Part shown: positions 8,205 to 15,873 of the stretch, piece by piece | How positions within the stretch are numbered: the stretch's first letter is position 1 | Layout: every line of letters begins with the position of its first letter | NCBI GenBank assembly: GCA_900555295.1 | Contig: USKN01000008.1 | Location: 1-22,258, forward strand | Source of the DNA: an uncultured Eubacteriales bacterium | GTDB taxonomy: Bacteria > Bacillota > Clostridia > UMGS1810 | Reading direction: 5' to 3' | Length of the DNA stretch: 22,258 nucleotides | Program-made: the position numbers and the translations under genes | The notes under the pieces: model-generated | What the model was told of the DNA's origin: nothing | What the model saw: the letters and a program-made list of their open reading frames with translations, nothing else | Databases searched by the model: none

Positions 8205-9587
8205 ATGGCACAGTATTTTAAAAATAACAAACACGCGGTATATTTTGCATTGTTTACGGTAATTTTTTTATATAAAATGTCATTTGACATATATCCGTTT
8301 TTGGACGATTACATTCAGCTTAAAGTGTATTCGCTTTACAAAAACCCCATAAAAGATGTATTTATAAAGATAGGTACGTGCGCGTCACGTCCGCTTGCAA
8401 ATTTGCTGGATATTGTGTTTTACTCAAAATTTTACAATAATCTTTTGATACTTTATGCCATAATTTGCGCTATGCATATTTGGGGTGTTTTTTTAATGCA
8501 GAGCAATTTAAATAAAATAAATGTAAAAACATCTTATGTGTTTTGCATAGCGGCGCTTATAAATCCGCTCAATGCCGAGGCTGTGTATTGGATAAGCGCG
8601 GCGGACAGAATAGTTGTTTCGTTTTTCTTTGCGCAAATTGCGGTATATATACTTTGCCTGCCCAATTACGGCAAAAGTATTTATACCGCTGTGCTGTTTT
8701 GGTTATTTGAGCTTTGCTCATTGCTTTTTTATGAGCAGGCGGCAGCGGTAAGTACGGCAATGTGTTTGTACTTTGGTATTTTGCTTAAAAAACGGAGTGC
8801 AGTTTTTGTAACGCTTTTTAATTTGGCTTTGGTGGGTATATATTATTTTTTAATGCGAAACTACGGAGTGTTTGCAAACAGAGCAGAGGCGGAGTTTTTT
8901 AACCTTGCGTATTTTGCCGAAAGTTTAAAGGACTGCGCTTTTGCGGCGGCAAAATGCATATACGGTGATTTTAAAATGTTTGAGTTTAAAATATCGGCAC
9001 TCTTTGTTACGGCAATTTTATTGTTGCTGTGTGCAAGCGGGTATAAAAACAAAAGCAATTGCGGCATATGCAAAAACATACTGTTTGCACTCGGGCTGTG
9101 CATAGTATCGTTTGCGCCGTTTACGGTGCTTAAAAGCTATGTAATAACCTTTAGAAGTTTATTTTATACATTATTGGGTGCTGCAATTATACTCGACTCA
9201 TTATTTAATATTATAAATACAAAATATATAAAAAGTGCGCTGTTTGCTATGCTGTGTTTTGCTTTTGTAAGCTGTACAAATACCGAAATGTCTTGCTATA
9301 GGAGGGTTGCTTTGAGCGATACAAAAATAATAAATAAAACCGCTCAAATTTTAAATAAATATAATGATAAAGAAAATTTAAAAGTATGCATAACGGGCGC
9401 AAAAAAGTGTTATACCCGTCAAAGCGTAATGTTTGGCGAACATATACTGTCGGTTACGTCATCGGATTGGGCGTACACGGGCGCAATGCGCGCAAAGCTA
9501 AATTGTCCGCACCTGCCCGTGTTTGTATTTGACGATATGCCCGATTATTCAAAATATGATGTTATAATAAAAATAGGCGAAAATTAA
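8205..9587 (+). CDS. Polytopic membrane protein, probable GT-C type glycosyltransferase
   Basis: A 460-aa protein with about ten hydrophobic segments. After the first membrane helix comes FLDDYIQL, an acidic pair in the first external loop where GT-C enzymes keep their catalytic Asp. Near residue 123 the segment NPLNAEAVYWISAADR resembles the HPxxTEAVxWIxGR block of TMTC/PMT-like GT-C proteins. The C-terminal 90 residues look soluble. No good ribosome binding site is seen, so translation probably depends on the preceding GT2 gene. Together they suggest transfer of a sugar from a lipid-linked donor to a cell-surface acceptor. The GT-C call rests on topology and short motifs and is moderate. 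Its stop codon overlaps that of the convergent TetR gene. Confidence 0.68.
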   Translation: MAQYFKNNKHAVYFALFTVIFLYKMSFDIYPFLDDYIQLKVYSLYKNPIKDVFIKIGTCASRPLANLLDIVFYSKFYNNLLILYAIICAMHIWGVFLMQSNLNKINVKTSYVFCIAALINPLNAEAVYWISAADRIVVSFFFAQIAVYILCLPNYGKSIYTAVLFWLFELCSLLFYEQAAAVSTAMCLYFGILLKKRSAVFVTLFNLALVGIYYFLMRNYGVFANRAEAEFFNLAYFAESLKDCAFAAAKCIYGDFKMFEFKISALFVTAILLLLCASGYKNKSNCGICKNILFALGLCIVSFAPFTVLKSYVITFRSLFYTLLGAAIILDSLFNIINTKYIKSALFAMLCFAFVSCTNTEMSCYRRVALSDTKIINKTAQILNKYNDKENLKVCITGAKKCYTRQSVMFGEHILSVTSSDWAYTGAMRAKLNCPHLPVFVFDDMPDYSKYDVIIKIGEN

Positions 9588-10159
9588 AATACAACATTTA
9601 AATCGATATATTTAAGAAGTTGGTCTATAGAAAACGGAGCGTCGTTTTCTATCCACCATTTAACCGCACTCATACAGGCGGACGAATAGACACAGGACAA
9701 AAGCTCCGCGGGCATAGGCAGTTTAAGCCCCGACTTTTGGCACATTTCGAGCTTATTGTGTATTTTAATTGACAACTCTTTTTCAAGATTGGTTATAAAC
9801 GACTCCTCCGAATTTTTGCGGATTACGGTTTTGTAAAAGTCTTTGTTTTGGTATACGTGTTCAAGTATACTTTTTGCAACGCGGGAATAATATTCCTTGT
9901 AACCCTCAACGGACGGAGTTTTTATGTCGATTGTTTCAAATGGCGATTCGAGCTCCTGCATACAGTATCGCAGCAAATCGTACTTGTCTTCAAAATGTGT
10001 GTAAAAAGTTGTGCGGTGTACCATTGCTTCCTCGCATATATCTTTTACCGTTATTTTTTCAAACGGTTCTTTTTTAAGGAGTTCAAGCAATGCGGCTTTT
10101 AACAGTTTGTATGTACGCCGTATTCTTAAATCATCTTTATTTGTGTTTTTTTCGTTCAT
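9584..10159 (-). CDS. TetR-family transcriptional regulator
   Basis: A 191-aa regulator with an N-terminal TetR helix-turn-helix: TYKLLKAALLELLKKE, then FEKITVKDICEEA and the recognition helix region MVHRTTFYTHFEDKYDLL. The C-terminal ligand domain is of the TetR_C_33 type seen in small clostridial regulators; no ligand can be named. An upstream ATG in frame (10180) exists, but ATG 10159 is correctly spaced from GAAGG and is preferred. The gene is divergent from the MMPL export operon, and its promoter overlaps theirs, so it most likely represses that operon and itself. The 3' end meets the membrane-protein gene head-on with overlapping stop codons and no separate terminator. Confidence 0.88.
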   Translation of the reverse strand: MNEKNTNKDDLRIRRTYKLLKAALLELLKKEPFEKITVKDICEEAMVHRTTFYTHFEDKYDLLRYCMQELESPFETIDIKTPSVEGYKEYYSRVAKSILEHVYQNKDFYKTVIRKNSEESFITNLEKELSIKIHNKLEMCQKSGLKLPMPAELLSCVYSSACMSAVKWWIENDAPFSIDQLLKYIDLNVVF

Positions 10160-10236
10160 AGTAATACCTTCTTTATACATTTATTATACAGATTTTAAAT
10201 TATGCAGTATAACTTACGAGAGAATAAAACTGTATC

Positions 10237-10265
10237 TTGTAACTTTTATGCATACATTATATAAT
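10237..10265 (+). promoter_or_regulatory. Upstream promoter (P1) of the MMPL operon
   Basis: TTGTAA (10237-10242), 17 bp, TATAAT (10260-10265). It overlaps the TetR-gene promoter on the other strand. Confidence 0.6.
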
Positions 10266-10284
10266 ATAAACATACTTTTGTCAA
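10256..10284 (-). promoter_or_regulatory. Promoter of the TetR gene
   Basis: TTGACA (10284-10279), 17-bp spacer, TATAAT (10261-10256). It is a near-perfect consensus and faces away from the export operon. Confidence 0.78.
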
Positions 10285-10306
10285 GTAATTTATACACTTG
10301 TATATT
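10278..10306 (+). promoter_or_regulatory. Downstream promoter (P2) of the MMPL operon
   Basis: TTGTCA (10278-10283), 17 bp, TATATT (10301-10306). The predicted start near 10313 gives a leader of about 16 nt. Whether P1, P2 or both are used cannot be decided from sequence. Confidence 0.5.
10282..10300. promoter_or_regulatory. Candidate TetR operator
   Basis: Imperfect palindrome CAAGT-N9-ACTTG lies between the -35 and -10 boxes of P2 and covers the -35 of the TetR promoter. Binding there would block both directions. It is short and only a candidate. Confidence 0.35.
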
Positions 10307-10328
10307 TTCAGGGGGCGTGTACATATAT

Positions 10329-12398
10329 ATGGATAAGATTTTGGCATTGATGCTTAAATACAAAAAGGTTATTGTATTGGCATTTATAATTATTACGGCA
10401 GTGTGTATGTTTGCATCCACGTTTGTTGTAATAAACTATAACCTTATGGATTACCTGCCCGATACCGCGCCGTCAACAATAGCGCTCAACGTTATGAACG
10501 AGCAGTATACCGACGGTGTGCCGAATGCCCGCGTTATGGTGCGTAACGTAACCGTACCGCAGGTTTTGGAGGTAAAAAAGAAAATAGAAAAAGTAGACGG
10601 AGTTGAAAAGGTTACCTGGCTTGATGATACCGCAAACGTTTATCAGCCGTTTGAATTTATTGAAACAAAAACCTTGGAAGAATATTATAAAGATAATAAC
10701 GCTCTTTTAACGGTAACCATAAACGAGGATAAAGAAAAGCAAGCAGTAGCGGATATTCGCTCCATAATAGGCAATGAGGGTGCAATGAGCGGCCAGGCGG
10801 TAAACTCCGCAACCGCAATGACTCTTACCGAAAAAGAAGTACAAAAAATTATGGTGCTTGCAGTTATATTGGTATTTATTATTTTAATTCTTACCACTAC
10901 ATCATACTTTGAACCTGTGTTGTTTTTAATTACCATAGGTATTGCAATTGCTATAAACAGAGGAACAAACTTATTTTTCGGCAGTATATCGTTTGTAACC
11001 AACTCGGCGGGCAGTATTTTGCAGCTTGCGGTATCTATGGACTATTCAATATTTTTGGTACATCGTTTCGGCGAAATGCGCGAGCAGTATGATGATGTAA
11101 ATACTGCAATGGTTAAAGCGGTTAAAAAATCGTTCGGTTCGGTTATGTCGAGCGGATTTACCACTGTAATAGGTTTTGCGGCGCTTATTTTAATGCGGTT
11201 TAAAATAGGCCCCGATATGGGTATTGTTATGGCAAAGGCAATAGGTATTTCGCTTGTGAGCGTGCTTTTGTTTTTACCCTGCGCAACGCTTTTATCGTAT
11301 AAGCTTATAGATAAAACACAGCACAAAATGTTTATGCCGCCGTTTAAAAAATTCGGCGAGATTGTGTTTAAATTTCACCGTCAGATTTTGGTGGTGTTTG
11401 TAATACTTACAATACCGTCGCTTATAGGTCAAAAATACAACGATTTTACATACGGACAGACGGGTGTTTACGGCGAGGGAACACAGCTTGGCGACGATAC
11501 CGACGCGATTGAGCAAATATTCGGCAAATCAAATCTTATGGTGCTTATGGTACCCAAAGGCGAGCCGTCGGTTGAGCAGGAGCTTTCACAAAGGTTATTG
11601 AGAGAAGATAAAATAACGTCGCTTTTATCGTATTCCGAAACGGTGGGTGTTACAATACCCGAGGAGTTTGTACCGAGCGATACTTTAAAACAATTGGTAT
11701 CGGCAGAGTATACGCGCTTTGTTATAACGGTTGATACTTCCACAGAGGGCGATGACGCATTTAATATGACCGAAATAATCCGCTCAATTGCAAAAAAATA
11801 TTACGGCAACAAATATTTGCTTGTGGGCGAAACGGTAAACTCATACGACTTAAAAGACGTTGTAACGAGTGATAACACTTGGGTAAACATTGTATCTATA
11901 GGTGCAATAGCGCTTATACTTTTGTATAACTTTAAATCGCTTTCGCTTCCTTTTATACTGCTTGCAGTTATTGAATCGTCGGTATGGATGAACCTTACCG
12001 TGCCGTATTTGCAGGGCGAAACGCTGTTTTACATAGGTTATCTTATAATAAGCTCAATTCAGCTGGGGGCAACGGTAGACTATGCAATACTGTTTACCGA
12101 CAGATACATAGAAAACCGAGTGGGTATGAACAAGTATGACGCGGCACGGCAAACGCTTGCTGATACGTCGCTTTCCATTATTACATCGGCGCTTATTTTA
12201 ACGCTTGCGGGATTTATGCTCGGATTTATGTCAACAAACGGTATTATAAGCCAGCTGGGTGTATTGGTAGGACGAGGTGCGGTACTTTCAAGCATAATGG
12301 TACTTCTTGTTTTGCCGTCAATGCTTTCACTGTTTGATAAATTTATTCAAAAAACAACGCTCAATTTGAATTTTTATAAAGGAGATGCATCTAAATGA
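10329..12398 (+). CDS. MMPL/RND superfamily exporter
   Basis: A 689-aa RND-type transporter of the MMPL group, driven by the proton gradient and usually moving lipids, peptides or hydrophobic compounds out of the membrane. It has the two-fold layout: TM1 (about 12-34), a large outer loop, TM2-6, a cytoplasmic linker, TM7 (about 350-370), a second outer loop and TM8-12. The proton-relay Asp in TM4 is seen in VSMDYSIFL (D238) and repeated in TM10 as ATVDYAILF (D584). An upstream extension of the frame is antisense to the TetR gene and is rejected. ATG 10329 follows AGGGGG by a long gap, so initiation may be weak. The stop overlaps the next start as ATGA, and the whole operon looks dedicated to one export task. 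Confidence 0.9.
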   Translation: MDKILALMLKYKKVIVLAFIIITAVCMFASTFVVINYNLMDYLPDTAPSTIALNVMNEQYTDGVPNARVMVRNVTVPQVLEVKKKIEKVDGVEKVTWLDDTANVYQPFEFIETKTLEEYYKDNNALLTVTINEDKEKQAVADIRSIIGNEGAMSGQAVNSATAMTLTEKEVQKIMVLAVILVFIILILTTTSYFEPVLFLITIGIAIAINRGTNLFFGSISFVTNSAGSILQLAVSMDYSIFLVHRFGEMREQYDDVNTAMVKAVKKSFGSVMSSGFTTVIGFAALILMRFKIGPDMGIVMAKAIGISLVSVLLFLPCATLLSYKLIDKTQHKMFMPPFKKFGEIVFKFHRQILVVFVILTIPSLIGQKYNDFTYGQTGVYGEGTQLGDDTDAIEQIFGKSNLMVLMVPKGEPSVEQELSQRLLREDKITSLLSYSETVGVTIPEEFVPSDTLKQLVSAEYTRFVITVDTSTEGDDAFNMTEIIRSIAKKYYGNKYLLVGETVNSYDLKDVVTSDNTWVNIVSIGAIALILLYNFKSLSLPFILLAVIESSVWMNLTVPYLQGETLFYIGYLIISSIQLGATVDYAILFTDRYIENRVGMNKYDAARQTLADTSLSIITSALILTLAGFMLGFMSTNGIISQLGVLVGRGAVLSSIMVLLVLPSMLSLFDKFIQKTTLNLNFYKGDASK

Positions 12399-14551
12399 CA
12401 ATATTAAAGCGAACAGCCGTTGTATGCATTGCCGTATTGCTTGAACTTCAATGTGTTTTTGCCACCGGTGCGGTAGAAAAAGAAGAAACCGTATACGTAA
12501 ATTTAAATTACGATGGTACGGTAATCGAGGCAAACGTTATCAACAGCTTTAAAATGAATGGCAATACAACCGTTCTTGACTACGGAAATTACTCAACTAT
12601 TAAAAACTTGTCGTCAACCGATGAGCCTGTTGTAAAAAACGGCACAATAGAGTTTAAAACAAACGAAGAAAATTTTTACTATCAGGGTAAAATGCGCGGT
12701 TGTGAACTGCCTTGGAATTTTAACATAAGCTACACGCTCAATAACCGAAACATTAAAGGCGCAAAGCTTGCGGGTAAATCGGGCAATATAGGTATAAAAA
12801 TCAAAGCCGACGTAAACGAAAAGGCAAACGATTATTATAAAGACAACTATCTTGCACAAATAAGCGTTACGTTTGATACCGATAAATGCAAAAACATTGT
12901 AAGCGATGACGCAATGGTATCTAATGTAGGTTCGTCAAAAACCCTCACGTTTATGGTACTGCCCGATTTAAGCCGAACATACGATATAACTTTAAATGCA
13001 AAAAACTTTGAATTTGACGGTGTCACAATCGGTCTTGTAAAAGTAAGCGACGGTATAATGAGCAGTATAGATACGGTAAAATCAAGCATTTCAAACGTAT
13101 CGGGTTCAATAAGCAGTCTTGTATCGGGTACGGGTGAGCTTAAAGGCGGTGCGGCTGATTTATACAGCGGACTTAATCTTTTAAACACCGCAACGGGATC
13201 GCTTACGCAGGCAGGCCCCGCATTTTCGTCGGGATTTGACGAAATAGGCGGAGGTATCGACAGCCTCGACAGCGGTGTGAGCCGTCTTACCGCAGGTTCG
13301 TCGCAGGTGCGTGACGGATTAAAAGAACTTGACAATAATTCGCAAAATATTCTGGACGGTATTTCATCAATAGATAACGGACTCGATAAAATGGCAAAAA
13401 GCAAGCCTACAATAAAAAGCGGACTTGTGGAGCTTGCCAACAGCAAATCAAAAATCAATGAGCTTAAAAGCGGCGCTTCAACTTTAAAAAGCGGATATAA
13501 GCAAATAGAAAACGGATTGCACACAATGGCGGGCAATGCCTCAGCAGTAAGTGACGGTCAAAAGGCAATATCGGGCAATGCCGCAAACATTACATATTTA
13601 TCATCGAGCGGTAATTCGCTTGCGGGCAAAATAAGTATGGTGCTGTCGTCTATGACGGACGAACAAAAAAAGCAAATGCCTCAAGTGGTTGCGCTTTTGC
13701 AGGCGTCGCAGTCTTATGCACAGCAAAGCGCGGCGGCAATAGGTCAGGTTTATTCGGCGGCAAACGCAATGTCGGGTGCGGCGCTTAAACTTGCCGAGGG
13801 GTCGCAAAGCCTTTACACCAATATACAAACGCTTAATAACGGTATGTCAACTCTTTCGGACGGAATTGACAGTGCGGATTTAATTTATAATGCCGCCGAA
13901 ACATTTGGAAACAGCGCGCTTGCGCTTGCCGAAGGCGCCGAAAAGGCAAAGGGCGGATGCAATGAGCTTTACAGCGGATTTAAAACATATTCCGACGGTG
14001 TGGGAACGCTTGCCGAAAATTATACCGATATAGATAACGGACTTTATGATGTTTTGGGAGGTGTATCAACCCTTAAAGGCGGATTTACAACTATGAGAAT
14101 GTCGGCGGATACGCTTTTTTCGTCAACAGATGAGCTTGCCGACAGCGTGGGTACACTCCTCCGCGGTTCGCAGCTTTTGTACGGCGGAACGGAAACACTT
14201 GACAACAGCGTTGAAAATGCGGCAGGCACGCTCGGCGGAAAAGATATAAGTTCTCTTATTTCAATGAGTGAGGGTGCAGAGGTTGTATCGTTTGCCGCTC
14301 CGGGCGCAATACAGCCAAAGAGTGTACAGTTTGTAATTAAATCGCCGTCAATAAAGACGGACGATGCGGCAGATGATGTACAGGATAAAGAGAGTACAGG
14401 ATTTTTTGCAAAGCTTATTTCGCTGTTTTCGTTTAAAACAGGTGTTGTAAACGGTATAATGGGTATACTTCTTGCAGTATTTTTGGCTGCCGTAATAGTT
14501 ACATCGGTGTTGAGAAACAAAAAGGCAAAAAAAGCAAATAATGATAAATAA
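12395..14551 (+). CDS. Secreted heptad-repeat protein, YhgE/Pip-like, membrane anchored
   Basis: A 718-aa surface protein. It has a signal peptide (about 1-27, ending near VFATGA), an N-terminal domain of about 200 residues with beta-like character, then residues 245-615 filled with degenerate repeats of the xxLxxGxxxLxxG type (for example LDSGVSRLTAGSSQVRDGL), typical of YhgE/Pip and other MMPL-associated proteins. Such repeats form long coiled rods. Near the end (683-706) is one membrane helix followed by a lysine-rich tail. AAGGAG precedes the start, which overlaps the exporter stop codon. Its role is probably to act as an extracytoplasmic periplasm-like rod or scaffold for the exporter. 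That role is inferred from neighbourhood and repeat type only. Confidence 0.82.
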   Translation: MTILKRTAVVCIAVLLELQCVFATGAVEKEETVYVNLNYDGTVIEANVINSFKMNGNTTVLDYGNYSTIKNLSSTDEPVVKNGTIEFKTNEENFYYQGKMRGCELPWNFNISYTLNNRNIKGAKLAGKSGNIGIKIKADVNEKANDYYKDNYLAQISVTFDTDKCKNIVSDDAMVSNVGSSKTLTFMVLPDLSRTYDITLNAKNFEFDGVTIGLVKVSDGIMSSIDTVKSSISNVSGSISSLVSGTGELKGGAADLYSGLNLLNTATGSLTQAGPAFSSGFDEIGGGIDSLDSGVSRLTAGSSQVRDGLKELDNNSQNILDGISSIDNGLDKMAKSKPTIKSGLVELANSKSKINELKSGASTLKSGYKQIENGLHTMAGNASAVSDGQKAISGNAANITYLSSSGNSLAGKISMVLSSMTDEQKKQMPQVVALLQASQSYAQQSAAAIGQVYSAANAMSGAALKLAEGSQSLYTNIQTLNNGMSTLSDGIDSADLIYNAAETFGNSALALAEGAEKAKGGCNELYSGFKTYSDGVGTLAENYTDIDNGLYDVLGGVSTLKGGFTTMRMSADTLFSSTDELADSVGTLLRGSQLLYGGTETLDNSVENAAGTLGGKDISSLISMSEGAEVVSFAAPGAIQPKSVQFVIKSPSIKTDDAADDVQDKESTGFFAKLISLFSFKTGVVNGIMGILLAVFLAAVIVTSVLRNKKAKKANNDK

Positions 14552-14591
14552 ACCGTTTTTCCATAAAAAAGATGAAAGGAATGTATATGTT

Positions 14592-15845
14592 ATGAAATTA
14601 TTAAAAGAAAAGAGCTTAAAAGTACTTTCGGTTTGTATGTGCTTATCGCTTATGCTGTTACTCGGTGCGTGCGGAAAAGACAAAGCAAAAAAAGACAACG
14701 CGTCCGATAAAAAAGACGAACCCGTAAGCACCACATACAGCGGTGTATTAAAACCCGTATCCGAAACAAAGGTTATACCTAACGGCAAAGGCGAAATTAA
14801 AGTTTCAAATTATGAAGTGGGCGATATTGTAAACGAGGGCGACCTTTTGTATCAGCTTGACGATAACGGACTTGCGGATACCATTGCAATTACGCAAAAC
14901 TCAATTTCAAAACAAAAAATTACAATTGCCACCGCGCAGGAAAATGTAAACAACTTAAAAATATATGCGGCGGCAACGGGTGTACTTCACGATTTTAACA
15001 TAAAAAACGGCGAACGTGTAAATACGGGTACGGTAGGGAAAATTTATGATGAGCAAAAAGTGCTTGCCGTTGTACCGTTTAACGAAACACAGGTTGCAAG
15101 TATAGCAGTTGGCGACTCGGCAACGGTTGTGGGCGCAGACCTTATGTCAAGCGTAAGCGGACGTGTATCGCGCATATACGACGCAAAACGTCAGTCAACC
15201 GTAGGTGCGGTTTTGTATAACGTTGAAATAGAAATAACCAACCCCGGCGGAATTTATTCGGGTATGAGCGTTAACGCAACGGTTAAAAATGCGCGCGGCA
15301 GTTTTTCATCACCCGAATCGGGTACGGTTAATAATGCCGATTACACGGCGGTTGTTGCAAAAAGCAGCGGAAACGCAATTAAAGTTAACGTAAAAGAGGG
15401 ACAAAAAGTTACAAAAGGTCAGCTTATTGCCGAGCTTGAAAGCACAAACCTTACATCAACCCTTTCAAGAGCTAAACTCGATTTAAATGATTTAAACATT
15501 CGTCTTAAAAATTATCAAAAAGACTATGCCAATACTTTTGTTTATGCGCCGGTAAGCGGTGAAATTACCGAGAAAAACAAAAACGTAAACGATAACATTA
15601 CATCATCATCGCAAAGTATAATGACTATTGCCGATACATCAAGCTTTACGGTTGTTTTGTATGTTGATGATGAAGATATAAAATACTTTAAAACAGGAAA
15701 AACGGTTAACGTTGACTTGGGCGACGGAACAAGCACAACCGCAGAGGTTGAGGAAAACGACGACGGAACAGTTGTTCTTTCAATAGACGGTGACGGCGTT
15801 ATGAAACCCGGTACGGTTGCAACGGTAACGGTTGAACACAAATAA
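14592..15845 (+). CDS. RND/HlyD-type adaptor lipoprotein with two tandem adaptor modules
   Basis: A 417-aa lipoprotein. The lipobox LGAC places lipidated Cys27 after a hydrophobic signal, so the mature protein is tethered outside the membrane. Two half-lipoyl motifs occur in the first module (GEIKVSNYEVGDIVNEGDLL, near 73; and ATGVLHDFNIKNGERV, near 135). A second set follows (NAIKVNVKEGQKVTKGQLI, near 265; and APVSGEITEKNKNVND, near 320), with a helical hairpin between them. The layout is therefore that of an adaptor module repeated twice. An in-frame ATG at 14541 inside the upstream gene is less likely; ATG 14592 follows AAAGGA and gives a normal signal sequence. Adaptors of this kind connect RND exporters with outer components; here it probably serves the MMPL exporter. 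Confidence 0.85.
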   Translation: MKLLKEKSLKVLSVCMCLSLMLLLGACGKDKAKKDNASDKKDEPVSTTYSGVLKPVSETKVIPNGKGEIKVSNYEVGDIVNEGDLLYQLDDNGLADTIAITQNSISKQKITIATAQENVNNLKIYAAATGVLHDFNIKNGERVNTGTVGKIYDEQKVLAVVPFNETQVASIAVGDSATVVGADLMSSVSGRVSRIYDAKRQSTVGAVLYNVEIEITNPGGIYSGMSVNATVKNARGSFSSPESGTVNNADYTAVVAKSSGNAIKVNVKEGQKVTKGQLIAELESTNLTSTLSRAKLDLNDLNIRLKNYQKDYANTFVYAPVSGEITEKNKNVNDNITSSSQSIMTIADTSSFTVVLYVDDEDIKYFKTGKTVNVDLGDGTSTTAEVEENDDGTVVLSIDGDGVMKPGTVATVTVEHK

Positions 15846-15873
15846 CATATACATATGGGAGGTAACATAAGTT

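Noticed and set aside
10011..10328. N-terminal extension of the MMPL exporter by 106 codons
   Set aside because: It runs antisense through the TetR gene and the promoter region. The natural start with first membrane helix is at 10329.
14541..14591. Earlier start of the adaptor lipoprotein
   Set aside because: It would put 17 charged residues before the signal sequence. ATG 14592 gives a normal lipoprotein signal.
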